From the NCBI RefSeq assembly GCF_005047355.1, contig NZ_SUMC01000004.1, forward strand, positions 186,001 to 250,000: DNA of 64,000 nucleotides, given 5' to 3'. A program made the position numbers and the translations under genes. The notes under the pieces were generated by a model that was given only the letters and a program-made list of their open reading frames with translations, was not told the DNA's origin and did not search any database. The DNA comes from Actinacidiphila oryziradicis (GTDB lineage Bacteria; Actinomycetota; Actinomycetes; Streptomycetales; Streptomycetaceae). Of this stretch, positions 17,465-26,276 are shown piece after piece (position 1 is the first letter of the stretch; every line of letters starts with the position of its first letter).

Positions 17465-18438
17465 AGGAGCGGCTGACCGACGGGCTCTACGGGCTGGGAT
17501 GGGGCGCGGTCAAGCGGCTCCCCGAGCCGGTCGCGAACGGTCTCGGCCGCCGGATCGCCGATCTGGCGTGGAGCCGGCGGGGCAAGGGCGTCGCGCGCCT
17601 GGAGTCCAATCTGGCCCGGGTGGTGCCTGATGCGGACGCCGAGCGGCTGCGTGAGCTGTCCCGGGCCGGCATGCGCTCGTACCTGCGCTACTGGATGGAG
17701 TCCTTCCGGCTTCCCACCTGGAGCAAGGAGCGCATCCGTGGCGGTTTCGACCCGGAGGACATCCACTATCTGACGGACGGGATCGCCTCCGGGCGTGGCG
17801 TCATCATCGCCCTGCCGCACATGGGCAACTGGGACCTCGCCGGCGCCTGGGTCACCGCCAAGCTCGAGGTGCCCTTCACGACGGTCGCCGAACGGCTCAA
17901 GCCGGAGACCCTCTACGACCGCTTCGTCGCCTACCGCGAGGGCCTCGGCATGGAGGTGCTGCCGCACTCCGGCGGCACTGCCTTCGGCACCCTGGCGCGG
18001 CGGCTGCGTAACGGCGGCCTGGTCTGCCTGGTCGCGGAGCGCGACTTGTCCTCGAAGGGCATCGAGGTGGAGTTCTTCGGCGAGACCACCCGGATGCCCG
18101 CCGGCCCGGCCCTGCTGGCCCAGCAGACCGGCGCACTGCTGCTGCCGGTTACTCTCTGGTACGACGACTCGCCCGTCATGCGGGGCCGGGTCCACCCGCC
18201 GGTCGCCGTCCCGGAGACCGGCACCCGCGCCGAGCAGGCCACCGTCATGACGCAGCAGCTCGCCGACGCCTACGCCTCGGGAATCGCCGAGCACCCGGAG
18301 CACTGGCACATGCTCCAGCGTCTGTGGATCGCCGACCTGGACCCAAGGCCGGACCAGCCGTCCCCGGTCCGTTCCGCTCCGCCCAGCCCGCGTGACATCG
18401 GCGCGGCCCCTGATCGCTCCAGAACGGAGAAGCCTTGA
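17461..18438 (+). CDS. patA: Phosphatidylinositol mannoside acyltransferase (lauroyl/HtrB-like)
   Basis: A 325-residue acyltransferase of the HtrB/LpxL family. The catalytic HX4D motif is present in LPHMGNWDLAG, followed by the family region RRLRNGGLVCLVAERDLSSKG with the E-R-D triad and FFGETTRMPAGPALLA. In mycobacteria the equivalent enzyme PatA acylates mannose on PIM1 or PIM2 at the cytoplasmic face. Here it sits between pgsA (4-base overlap) and pimA (4-base overlap), which strongly supports that role. Confidence 0.88.
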   Translation: MKERLTDGLYGLGWGAVKRLPEPVANGLGRRIADLAWSRRGKGVARLESNLARVVPDADAERLRELSRAGMRSYLRYWMESFRLPTWSKERIRGGFDPEDIHYLTDGIASGRGVIIALPHMGNWDLAGAWVTAKLEVPFTTVAERLKPETLYDRFVAYREGLGMEVLPHSGGTAFGTLARRLRNGGLVCLVAERDLSSKGIEVEFFGETTRMPAGPALLAQQTGALLLPVTLWYDDSPVMRGRVHPPVAVPETGTRAEQATVMTQQLADAYASGIAEHPEHWHMLQRLWIADLDPRPDQPSPVRSAPPSPRDIGAAPDRSRTEKP

Positions 18439-19595
18439 GGATCGGGATCGTATGCCCGTACTCCTGGGACGTCCCAGGCGGCGTCCAGTTCCATATCCGT
18501 GACCTCGCCGAGCACCTGATCGCGCTCGGCCACCAGGTCTCCGTGCTCGCCCCCGCCGACGACGACACTCCACTGCCGCCGTATGCCGTCTCCGCCGGGC
18601 GCGCCGTCCCGGTGCCGTACAACGGCTCGGTCGCCCGGCTCAACTTCGGCTTCCTGTCCGCCGCGCGGGTCCGCCGCTGGCTGCACGACGGTGGCTTCGA
18701 TGTGATCCACATCCACGAACCGGCCTCGCCCTCACTCGGCCTGCTTGCCTGCTGGGCCGCGCAGGGCCCGATCGTGGCGACCTTCCACACCTCCAACCCG
18801 CGCTCGCGCGCCATGATCGCCGCCTATCCGATCCTCCAGCCCGCGCTGGAGAAGATCAGTGCCCGGATCGCCGTCAGCGAGTACGCCCGCCGCACCCTGG
18901 TCGAACACCTCGGCGGCGACGCTGTCGTCATCCCGAACGGTGTGGACGTCGGATTCTTCGCCGGGGCCGAACCGAACCCCGCGTGGCAGGGGGGCACCAT
19001 CGGCTTCATCGGCCGTATCGACGAGCCGCGCAAGGGCCTGCCGACGCTGATGAAGGCGCTTCCCAAGATCCTCGCCGAGCGGCCGGAAACCCGGCTGCTG
19101 GTCGCCGGGCGCGGCGACCAGCAGGAGGCGGTCGAGAACCTGCCGGAGCAGATGCGGGGCAGCGTCGAGTTCCTCGGCATGGTCAGCGACGAGGACAAGG
19201 CCCGACTGCTGCGCAGCGTAGACCTGTATGTGGCCCCCAACACCGGCGGCGAGTCCTTCGGGATCATCCTGGTCGAGGCCATGTCGGCGGGCGCGCCCGT
19301 GCTCGCCAGCGATCTCGACGCCTTCCGCCAGGTGCTCGACCAGGGTGCGGCCGGTGACCTCTTCCCGATAGAGGACGCGGACGCGCTGGCCGCCTCGGCG
19401 GTACAGCTGCTGGGCGACCCGCAGCGGCTGGCCGAGCTGAGGTCGCTGGGCAGCCGGCATGTACAGCGCTTCGACTGGTCGGCGGTCGGCGCGGAGATCC
19501 TCTCGGTGTACGAGACGGTGACGGCCGGGGCCGCGTCGGTCGCCGCCGACGAGCGCACCGGCTTCCGGGCCCGCTTCGGTCTGGCACGGGACTGA
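18435..19595 (+). CDS. pimA: Phosphatidylinositol alpha-mannosyltransferase (GT4)
   Basis: A 386-residue GT4 glycosyltransferase with a Rossmann-like N-half beginning MRIGIVCPYSWDVPGGVQFH, where the GGV and the following residues form the membrane and acceptor part. The C-half carries the EX7E nucleotide-sugar motif (GESFGIILVEAMSAGAPV). PimA transfers mannose from GDP-mannose to phosphatidylinositol, the first step of PIM synthesis. The start is the rare codon TTG at 18435, overlapping the patA stop and preceded by GGAGAAG. It closes the pgsA-patA-pimA cluster. Confidence 0.9.
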   Translation: MRIGIVCPYSWDVPGGVQFHIRDLAEHLIALGHQVSVLAPADDDTPLPPYAVSAGRAVPVPYNGSVARLNFGFLSAARVRRWLHDGGFDVIHIHEPASPSLGLLACWAAQGPIVATFHTSNPRSRAMIAAYPILQPALEKISARIAVSEYARRTLVEHLGGDAVVIPNGVDVGFFAGAEPNPAWQGGTIGFIGRIDEPRKGLPTLMKALPKILAERPETRLLVAGRGDQQEAVENLPEQMRGSVEFLGMVSDEDKARLLRSVDLYVAPNTGGESFGIILVEAMSAGAPVLASDLDAFRQVLDQGAAGDLFPIEDADALAASAVQLLGDPQRLAELRSLGSRHVQRFDWSAVGAEILSVYETVTAGAASVAADERTGFRARFGLARD

Positions 19596-19717
19596 CCGGC
19601 ACCGGCAGCGCCCGGACGGGGTCCCTCACGCCCGCCAGCGCGTAGGGGCGCCCCCGGGGCACGGCAACCCGGTTCCGGGGGCCGCCGCAAGGGTGTCCGC
19701 CGGTAGCCTTACCCGCC

Positions 19718-20266
19718 GTGACCACCTTCATCTGGGTCGCGGTAGCGCTCGTCGCCGTCGCCCTGTACCTGAGCTGGACCGCAGGCCGTCTCGACCGGCT
19801 GCACGCCCGTATCGACGCCGCCCGCGCCGCGCTGGACGCGCAGTTGCTGCGCCGGGCCTCGGTGGCCCAGGAACTGGCCACGTCGGGAGTGCTCGACCCG
19901 GCGGCGTCCATCGTGCTGTACCAGTCCGCGCACGCGGCCCGGCAGGCGGAGGACGAGGCGCGCGAGGTGGCGGAGAGCGAGCTGAGCCAGGCTCTGCGGG
20001 CGGTGTTCGCGGAGCCGGACGCGATGGCGGCGGTGCGGGAGGCGCCGGGCGGCGAGCAGGCGGCCAGGGAGCTGACGCAGGCGGTGCGCAGGGTGCCGAT
20101 GGCGCGGCGGTTCCACAACGACTCCGTACGCGCGGCGAGGGCGCTGCGCCGGCACCGCTCGGTGCGCTGGTTCCGGCTGGCGGGCCATGCGCCGTTCCCG
20201 GGGTCGTTCGAGATGGACGACGAGCCGCCGTCGCTGCTGACGGCGGAGGGCGCGGCGGGCCGCTAG
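19718..20266 (+). CDS. Membrane-anchored coiled protein (LemA-like)
   Basis: A 182-residue protein. An N-terminal membrane helix ([18 protein letters not shown]) is followed by a helical region [29 protein letters not shown] and a second helical hairpin ending [13 protein letters not shown]. This arrangement and the FHNDSV-type motif recall LemA proteins (anchor plus helical bundle, FNxxV), though it is diverged. The start is GTG 19718. Neighbouring genes (pimA upstream, pdxS downstream) do not suggest a function. Confidence 0.72.
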   Translation: MTTFIWVAVALVAVALYLSWTAGRLDRLHARIDAARAALDAQLLRRASVAQELATSGVLDPAASIVLYQSAHAARQAEDEAREVAESELSQALRAVFAEPDAMAAVREAPGGEQAARELTQAVRRVPMARRFHNDSVRAARALRRHRSVRWFRLAGHAPFPGSFEMDDEPPSLLTAEGAAGR

Positions 20267-20390
20267 GCCCGCCGCGCTGGATCTCCGCGGAGCACTCAGG
20301 CCACTGGAGGGCGATTGGCTCTTTTCCGGTCCACTTGGTCCGCGCGACCATACGTACGTCGCAGTGTTACGTCTTGGAGTGAGGTCCACC

Positions 20391-21305
20391 GTGTCCAGCA
20401 CGTCTTCCAGTACCCCCCAGTCCCCGGCGACCGGTACCGCACGCGTCAAGCGCGGCATGGCCGAGCAGCTCAAGGGGGGCGTGATCATGGACGTCGTCAC
20501 CCCTGAGCAGGCGAAGATCGCCGAGGACGCCGGCGCCGTCGCGGTCATGGCCTTGGAGCGGGTCCCCGCCGACATCCGCAAGGACGGCGGCGTGGCGCGG
20601 ATGTCCGACCCGGACATGATCGACGGCATCATCGGCGCCGTATCGATCCCGGTCATGGCCAAGTCCCGGATCGGCCACATCGTCGAGGCCCAGGTCCTCC
20701 AGGCGCTCGGCGTGGACTACATCGACGAGTCCGAGGTCCTCACCCCGGCCGACGAGGCCAACCACAGTGACAAGTGGGCCTTCACCACCCCCTTCGTCTG
20801 TGGCGCCACCAACCTGGGCGAGGCCCTGCGCCGGATCGCCGAGGGCGCGGCCATGATCCGCTCCAAGGGCGAGGCCGGCACCGGCAACGTCGTCGAGGCC
20901 GTCCGTCACATGCGGCAGATCAAGCAGGAGATCGGCCGCCTGACGACTCTTGACAACAACGAGCTCTACGCCGCCGCCAAGGATCTGCGTGCCCCGTACG
21001 AGCTGGTCAAGGAAGTCGCCGAGCTCGGCAAGCTCCCGGTCGTGCTCTTCTCCGCCGGTGGTGTGGCCACCCCGGCCGACGCCGCGCTGATGATGCAGCT
21101 CGGTGCCGAGGGTGTCTTCGTGGGCTCCGGCATCTTCAAGTCCGGCGACCCGGCGCAGCGCGCCGCAGCGATCGTGAAGGCCACCACCTTCTACGACGAC
21201 CCCAAGATCATCGCGGACGTCTCGCGCGGCCTGGGCGAGGCCATGGTCGGCATCAACTGCGACACGCTCCCCGAGACCGAGCGGTACGCCAACCGGGGCT
21301 GGTAG
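20391..21305 (+). CDS. pdxS: Pyridoxal 5'-phosphate synthase, synthase subunit PdxS
   Basis: A 304-residue TIM-barrel synthase. It has the long conserved opening [20 protein letters not shown], the catalytic lysine region [13 protein letters not shown] (Schiff base with ribose 5-phosphate) and [15 protein letters not shown]. PdxS joins ribose or ribulose 5-phosphate, glyceraldehyde 3-phosphate and ammonia to give pyridoxal phosphate, with ammonia coming from PdxT. The start is GTG 20391, behind GGAGTGAGG. The pdxT gene follows after 96 bases, so the two genes form the usual pair. Confidence 0.97.
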   Translation: MSSTSSSTPQSPATGTARVKRGMAEQLKGGVIMDVVTPEQAKIAEDAGAVAVMALERVPADIRKDGGVARMSDPDMIDGIIGAVSIPVMAKSRIGHIVEAQVLQALGVDYIDESEVLTPADEANHSDKWAFTTPFVCGATNLGEALRRIAEGAAMIRSKGEAGTGNVVEAVRHMRQIKQEIGRLTTLDNNELYAAAKDLRAPYELVKEVAELGKLPVVLFSAGGVATPADAALMMQLGAEGVFVGSGIFKSGDPAQRAAAIVKATTFYDDPKIIADVSRGLGEAMVGINCDTLPETERYANRGW

Positions 21306-21401
21306 CCCCGGAGCCCGGGCCGCACGGCCCGCGCCCGCCGCGCCCTGCCCACGGGCGGGGCGCCAATCCGCTTCCCAGAGGTTCTGAGAGGTTCCGCTTC
21401 C

Positions 21402-21998
21402 GTGACCGCCACTCCCACCATCGGCGTCCTCGCCCTCCAGGGCGACGTACGAGAGCACCTCACCGCACTCACCGAGGCCGGTGCCCTGGCCCGTCCGGTG
21501 CGCCGGCCGGGAGAACTGGCCGGGGTCGACGGCCTGGTGATACCCGGCGGTGAGTCCACCACCATGTCCAAGCTGGCGGTGATCTTCGGGATGCTGGAGC
21601 CGCTGCGCGAGCGGGTCCGGGCCGGGCTGCCGGTCTACGGGACCTGCGCCGGCATGATCATGCTCGCCGACAAGATCCTCGACGGCCGCGACGACCAGGA
21701 GACGATCGGCGGCATCGACATGATCGTGCGCCGTAACGCCTTCGGGCGGCAGAACGAGTCCTTCGAGGCTGCCGTCGACATCACCGGCATCGACGGCGGC
21801 CCGGTCCAGGGTGTCTTCATCCGTGCCCCCTGGGTCGAGTCGGTGGGCGAGGACGTCGAGGTGGCCGCGACGCTGCCCGACGGCACGATCGTCGCCGTAC
21901 GGCACGGAAACCTGCTCGCGACCTCGTTCCACCCCGAACTGACCGGCGATCACCGGGTCCACCGGCTTTTTGTGGACATGGTGCGCACAGCGGCCTGA
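21402..21998 (+). CDS. pdxT: Pyridoxal 5'-phosphate synthase, glutaminase subunit PdxT
   Basis: A 198-residue class I glutamine amidotransferase. The nucleophile elbow reads [11 protein letters not shown] (Cys), and the catalytic His-Glu pair is in [15 protein letters not shown] is also a PdxT signature. It releases ammonia from glutamine and passes it to PdxS in a 12+12 complex. The start is GTG 21402. Together with pdxS it is the complete DXP-independent vitamin B6 route. Confidence 0.97.
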   Translation: MTATPTIGVLALQGDVREHLTALTEAGALARPVRRPGELAGVDGLVIPGGESTTMSKLAVIFGMLEPLRERVRAGLPVYGTCAGMIMLADKILDGRDDQETIGGIDMIVRRNAFGRQNESFEAAVDITGIDGGPVQGVFIRAPWVESVGEDVEVAATLPDGTIVAVRHGNLLATSFHPELTGDHRVHRLFVDMVRTAA

Positions 21999-22060
21999 CC
22001 TTATCCCGGTAGGATCGCAGGCGTTCGTGAAGTAATCGGTGACGCGAAGGAGACAGGCTG

Positions 22061-22810
22061 ATGTCCGGCCACTCTAAATGGGCTACGACGAAGCACAAGA
22101 AGGCCGTGATTGACGCCAAGCGCGGCAAGCTCTTCGCGAAGCTGATCAAGAACATCGAAGTGGCGGCCCGCACCGGCGGTGCCGACCCCGACGGCAACCC
22201 GACCCTCTTCGACGCCATACAGAAGGCGAAGAAGAGCTCGGTCCCGAACAAGAACATCGACAGCGCGGTCAAGCGCGGTGCGGGTCTTGAGGCCGGCGGT
22301 GCCGACTACCAGACGATCATGTACGAGGGCTACGGCCCGAACGGTGTCGCCGTCCTCATCGAGTGCCTCACCGACAACCGCAATCGCGCCGCCTCCGATG
22401 TCCGCGTCGCCATGACCCGCAACGGCGGCTCGATGGCCGACCCTGGCTCGGTGTCGTACCTCTTCAACCGCAAGGGCGTGGTGATCGTCCCCAAGGGCGG
22501 GCTCGGTGAGGACGACGTCCTCGGCGCGGTCCTCGACGCGGGCGCGGAGGAGGTCAATGACCTCGGCGAGTCCTTCGAGGTGGTCAGCGAGGCCACCGAC
22601 CTGGTCGCGGTGCGCAGCGCCCTCCAGGAGGCCGGAATCGACTACGACTCGGCCGACGCCAACTTCCTCCCCACCATGCAGGTGGAGCTGGACGAGGACG
22701 GCGCGCGCAAGATCTTCAAGCTGATCGACGCGCTGGAGGACAGCGACGACGTGCAGAACGTCTTCGCGAACTTCGACGTCTCCGACGAGGTCATGGAGAA
22801 GGTCGGCTGA
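22061..22810 (+). CDS. YebC/PmpR-family transcriptional regulator
   Basis: A 249-residue protein of the highly conserved YebC/TACO1 family: opening [20 protein letters not shown], then [16 protein letters not shown] and GRPxG-type central residues ([13 protein letters not shown] region). YebC proteins act as DNA-binding regulators in some species, and family members affect ribosome stalling at proline-rich sites in others. It lies just upstream of ruvC-ruvA-ruvB, the usual location in actinobacteria, but a strong hairpin separates them. The start ATG 22061 follows GAAGGAGACAG. Confidence 0.93.
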   Translation: MSGHSKWATTKHKKAVIDAKRGKLFAKLIKNIEVAARTGGADPDGNPTLFDAIQKAKKSSVPNKNIDSAVKRGAGLEAGGADYQTIMYEGYGPNGVAVLIECLTDNRNRAASDVRVAMTRNGGSMADPGSVSYLFNRKGVVIVPKGGLGEDDVLGAVLDAGAEEVNDLGESFEVVSEATDLVAVRSALQEAGIDYDSADANFLPTMQVELDEDGARKIFKLIDALEDSDDVQNVFANFDVSDEVMEKVG

Positions 22811-22898
22811 CTTTTGCGGCTAAACCGCCGCCGCTCTCGCGGAGGTGGTTGCTCGCCGTGGTGGTTCCTCAATTGATGGTTGCGGTTCCAGAGGGCTT

Positions 22899-22940
22899 CC
22901 GACGGGCCGGTGAGGGAGACACACCTCACCGGCCCGTCGG
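22899..22940 (+). terminator. Terminator after the YebC-family gene
   Basis: A 17-base perfect stem (22899-22915 with 22924-22940) with an 8-base loop, located 89 bases after the gene and 63 bases before ruvC. Confidence 0.8.
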
Positions 22941-23003
22941 TGTTGTCGGTGGCAGCCGATAGCCTGCGATCACGCAGGAACAGGTGGCCGAAGGGGGAGC
23001 GTG

Positions 23004-23588
23004 ATGCGGGTACTGGGCGTGGACCCGGGGCTGACGCGGTGCGGGATCGGGGTGGTGGACGGCGCCCCGGGCAAACCGCTGCGGATGGCCGGGGTCGGCG
23101 TGGTGCGCACCGCGGCGGACGCGGCGATCGGCTTCCGGCTCGTCGCCATAGAGCAGGGCATCGAGGCCTGGCTGGACGAGTACCAGCCGGCAGCCGTCGC
23201 CGTGGAACGGGTTTTCAGCCAGCACAATGTCCGCACGGTCATGGGTACCGCCCAGGCCAGCGCGGTCGCCATCCTGTGCGCGTCCAGGCGTGGCCTGCCC
23301 GTCCATCTGCACACCCCCAGCGAGGTCAAGGCCGCCGTCACCGGCAGCGGTCGCGCGGACAAGGCCCAGGTCGGCGCGATGGTCACCCGGCTGCTGAGGC
23401 TCGATGCCCCGCCCAAGCCCGCCGACGCCGCGGACGCGCTGGCGCTCGCCATCTGCCACATCTGGCGCGGCACCGCGAGCAACCGCCTCCAACAGGCCAT
23501 GGAGGCCCACCGCCCCGCGGGCCAGGCCCAGACCGCTGGCGCCGCCCGGCCGCCGGCTCGCGTACGCACCCAGGAGCAGCCCCGATGA
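23004..23588 (+). CDS. ruvC: Crossover junction endodeoxyribonuclease RuvC
   Basis: A 194-residue Holliday junction resolvase of the RNase H fold. The catalytic acids are visible: Asp in [14 protein letters not shown], Glu in AVAVERVF, and the paired Asp in [10 protein letters not shown] near the C-terminus. It cuts the four-way junction held by RuvA-RuvB. ATG 23004 is preferred because GGGGGAG is well spaced; an adjacent GTG at 23001 is possible. Its stop overlaps ruvA by four bases. ruvC-ruvA-ruvB form one transcription unit. Confidence 0.97.
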   Translation: MRVLGVDPGLTRCGIGVVDGAPGKPLRMAGVGVVRTAADAAIGFRLVAIEQGIEAWLDEYQPAAVAVERVFSQHNVRTVMGTAQASAVAILCASRRGLPVHLHTPSEVKAAVTGSGRADKAQVGAMVTRLLRLDAPPKPADAADALALAICHIWRGTASNRLQQAMEAHRPAGQAQTAGAARPPARVRTQEQPR

Positions 23589-24208
23589 TCGCCTTCGTCA
23601 GCGGACCCGTCGCGGCCCTCGCCCCCGACACCGCGGTCATCGAGGTCGGCGGCATCGGCATGGCCGTCCAGTGCACCCCCAACACCCTCGCGGGCCTGCG
23701 CCTCGGCGAACCGGCGAAGCTCGCCACCTCGCTCGTCGTACGCGAGGACTCCCTCACCCTCTACGGCTTCGTGGACGAGGACGAGCGCCAGGTCTTCGTG
23801 CTCCTCCAGACCGCCAGCGGCGTCGGCCCGCGGCTCGCCCAGGCCATGCTCGCCGTCCACACCCCTGACGCCCTCCGCCGTGCCGTCGCCACCGGAGACG
23901 AGCGAGCCCTCACCGCCGTGCCGGGCATTGGCAAGAAGGGCGCCCAGAAGCTGCTCATCGAGCTCAAGGACCGCCTCGGCGCCCCCGTCGGCACGGGGAC
24001 GGCCCGCGCCGTGACCGCCCGGGTCGCGTCCTCCTGGAGCGACCAGCTCCACACCGCTCTCATCGGCCTCGGCTACAACCCCCGCGAGGCGGACGAGGCG
24101 GTCACCGCCGTCACGCCACAGGCCGAGGCCGCCGAGGCCGAAGGCACCGCCCCCAATGTCTCGGCCCTGCTCCGCGCCGCCCTCCAGACCCTGAACCGCA
24201 GCCGGTGA
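23585..24208 (+). CDS. ruvA: Holliday junction branch migration protein RuvA
   Basis: A 207-residue protein. An N-terminal OB-fold begins [12 protein letters not shown]. The central region has two helix-hairpin-helix motifs, [17 protein letters not shown] and [16 protein letters not shown]. The C-terminal domain ends with the small RuvB-contacting part ([19 protein letters not shown]). RuvA tetramers bind the junction and direct the RuvB motor. ATG 23585 overlaps the ruvC stop. Length is normal for actinobacteria. Confidence 0.97.
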   Translation: MIAFVSGPVAALAPDTAVIEVGGIGMAVQCTPNTLAGLRLGEPAKLATSLVVREDSLTLYGFVDEDERQVFVLLQTASGVGPRLAQAMLAVHTPDALRRAVATGDERALTAVPGIGKKGAQKLLIELKDRLGAPVGTGTARAVTARVASSWSDQLHTALIGLGYNPREADEAVTAVTPQAEAAEAEGTAPNVSALLRAALQTLNRSR

Positions 24209-24462
24209 CGCCCCGCCTCCCGCACCGCACGACGGCGCCGGCCGCACAAGGCCCGCACGGCGGCCTTCCGCGCGGTGGCGGTGCTGCGGGTCGCGGCGCG
24301 ACCGAGACGGCGGTGCCGGGCCAGGCCGGCCGGCCGAAGCCACGGCGGCACAAGAAATCCGCCACGACGGCCAAAAGCCGTACGGCGCGGTCCGGCGGTA
24401 TCGGACCGGCCGCCACCCGGCGGCCGCCGAGGCCGCACACACGGCAAGGAAGACCTCAGTGA
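24205..24462 (+). CDS. Possible small basic protein filling the ruvA-ruvB gap
   Basis: An 85-residue frame starts with GTG 24205, inside the ruvA stop, and ends with a TGA at 24460-24462 that overlaps the ruvB GTG. Both junctions are 4-base GTGA overlaps, the pattern of coupled genes. The product would be strongly basic and rich in Arg, Pro, Gly and Lys, without a known domain. Third-position GC is about 79%, lower than ruvA but still high. It may equally be spacer DNA that happens to be open, which is common at this GC content. Confidence 0.25.
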   Translation: MTPRLPHRTTAPAAQGPHGGLPRGGGAAGRGATETAVPGQAGRPKPRRHKKSATTAKSRTARSGGIGPAATRRPPRPHTRQGRPQ

Positions 24463-25547
24463 ACTGGGACGACGAGTCCGTACCGACGACCGCAAACGGC
24501 CTGCCCAGCGAAGCGGAACGGCTGGTCGCCGGCGCCGCCGACGGCGAGGACCAGGCCGTCGAGGCGGCGTTGCGCCCGAAGGACCTCGACGAGTTCGTCG
24601 GGCAGGAGCGGGTCCGGGAGCAGCTCGACCTCGTCCTCAAGGCGGCGCGCAAGCGCAATGGCACCGCCGACCATGTGCTGCTCTCGGGCGCGCCGGGGCT
24701 GGGCAAGACCACCCTGTCGATGATCATCGCGGCGGAGATGGGTGCCCCCATCCGGATCACCTCCGGCCCCGCCATCCAGCACGCCGGGGATCTCGCCGCC
24801 ATCCTGTCCTCGCTCGCCGAGGGCGAAGTGCTTTTCCTGGACGAGATCCACCGGATGTCCCGGCCCGCCGAAGAGATGCTCTACATGGCGATGGAGGACT
24901 TCCGGGTCGACGTGATCGTCGGCAAGGGCCCGGGAGCCACCGCCATCCCGCTGGAACTGCCGCCGTTCACCCTGGTCGGCGCCACCACGCGGGCCGGGCT
25001 GCTGCCGCCTCCGCTGCGTGACCGCTTCGGCTTCACCGGACACATGGAGTTCTACGCCCCCGCCGAGCTGGAGCGCGTGATCCACCGCTCGGCGCGGCTG
25101 CTCGATGTCGAAATAGAGGCCGACGGCGCTGCCGAGATCGCCGGGCGCTCCCGTGGCACCCCGCGGATCGCCAACCGGCTGCTGCGCCGGGTCCGCGACT
25201 ATGCCCAGGTCAAGGCCGACGGGCTGATCACCAGGGGTATCGCGGAGCAGGCGCTGAAGGTCTACGAGGTGGACGGCCGTGGCCTGGACCGCCTGGACCG
25301 GGCGGTGCTGCGGGCGCTGCTGAAGCTGTTCGGCGGCGGCCCGGTCGGTCTGTCGACTCTGGCGGTCGCGGTGGGGGAGGAGCGTGAGACCGTCGAGGAG
25401 GTCGCCGAGCCGTTCCTGGTGCGGGAGGGACTGCTGGCGCGTACTCCCCGTGGCCGGGTGGCCACCCCGGCGGCCTGGTCCCACCTGGGACTCGTACCGC
25501 CCCAGCAGGGCGGTACACCCGGACAGCCGGGCCTGTTCGGGTCATGA
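24459..25547 (+). CDS. ruvB: Holliday junction DNA helicase RuvB
   Basis: A 362-residue AAA+ motor. Walker A is GAPGLGKTT, Walker B is LFLDEIHR, sensor I lies in [20 protein letters not shown] (with the arginine-finger region), and the winged-helix DNA-binding domain at the end contains [12 protein letters not shown]. The N-terminal extension (about 40 residues, acidic) is typical for Streptomyces. The start is GTG 24459. RuvB drives branch migration with RuvA. An unusual 250-base interval separates it from ruvA. Confidence 0.97.
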   Translation: MNWDDESVPTTANGLPSEAERLVAGAADGEDQAVEAALRPKDLDEFVGQERVREQLDLVLKAARKRNGTADHVLLSGAPGLGKTTLSMIIAAEMGAPIRITSGPAIQHAGDLAAILSSLAEGEVLFLDEIHRMSRPAEEMLYMAMEDFRVDVIVGKGPGATAIPLELPPFTLVGATTRAGLLPPPLRDRFGFTGHMEFYAPAELERVIHRSARLLDVEIEADGAAEIAGRSRGTPRIANRLLRRVRDYAQVKADGLITRGIAEQALKVYEVDGRGLDRLDRAVLRALLKLFGGGPVGLSTLAVAVGEERETVEEVAEPFLVREGLLARTPRGRVATPAAWSHLGLVPPQQGGTPGQPGLFGS

Positions 25548-25594
25548 CGGCGGGGAGACTCGCCGCGACAGGAACCTGAGTGCGATGCTTGGCG

Positions 25595-25624
25595 TTGTTC
25601 CATCGGCGAGGACTCCCTTAGACT
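25595..25624 (+). promoter_or_regulatory. Possible promoter of yajC-secD-secF
   Basis: TTGTTC (25595-25600) and TAGACT (25619-25624) are separated by 18 bases. The -10 box is a good Streptomyces vegetative match; the -35 box is weak. Transcription would begin near 25631. Confidence 0.4.
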
Positions 25625-25709
25625 CCGCCGACGCCCTTCCTCCGGAACGGCACCCATATCCCGTAAACCAGGCCAGCCATTCTTGGCCGTGCGAAGGAAC
25701 GTCCGAACC

Positions 25710-26183
25710 GTGAATATCGGCTTGCTCCTCCCGTTCATCATCCTCATCGGCGCCATGTTCCTCATGACCCGCTCCGCCAGGACCAAGCAGCGGCAGGCAG
25801 CGCAAATGCGGAACCAGGTGGCGCCGGGCTCCGGCGTCCGCACGATCGGCGGCATGTACGCGGTCGTGAAGGAGGTGCACGACGACACGCTGCTCCTGGA
25901 GCTGGCGGACGGTGTGCACGCCCATTTCGCCAAGAACGCGATCGGCGCCGTCCTGGATCAGGCCGAGTACGACCGCATCGTTCACGGCATCGAGCCGGCC
26001 GAGGACGACGACACGGAGCCGGGGACGGACGCGGAAGCGCACACCGCAGACGAGCCGGACGCGGGCACGGACGCCGCTGACGAGGGGGACCGCATCGATC
26101 TGAGCAAGTCCGCGGACGACGACGCCACCGGCGAGCAGCCGGAGGACGGCCCGAAGACGGACGGCGCGGACCCCAAGAAGTAG
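25710..26183 (+). CDS. yajC: Sec translocon accessory subunit YajC
   Basis: A 157-residue protein. An N-terminal membrane helix (NIGLLLPFIILIGAMFLMT) is followed by the YajC domain: RQAAQMRNQVAPGSGVRT, GGMYAVVKEV, and a beta-rich stretch to residue about 90. The last 65 residues are an acidic, low-complexity tail rich in Asp, Glu and Ala, common in actinobacterial YajC. GTG 25710 follows AAGGA. YajC associates with SecD and SecF, whose genes follow, so this is the Sec accessory operon. Confidence 0.92.
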   Translation: MNIGLLLPFIILIGAMFLMTRSARTKQRQAAQMRNQVAPGSGVRTIGGMYAVVKEVHDDTLLLELADGVHAHFAKNAIGAVLDQAEYDRIVHGIEPAEDDDTEPGTDAEAHTADEPDAGTDAADEGDRIDLSKSADDDATGEQPEDGPKTDGADPKK

Positions 26184-26276
26184 CACCCGGGTCCGCGCAG
26201 GTCCGTACAACACTTCGTTGCCGCCCCGGGTGCGCGCGCAGGCTCGCGGGGCGGTTGGACAGGGAGAAACGAGAAG

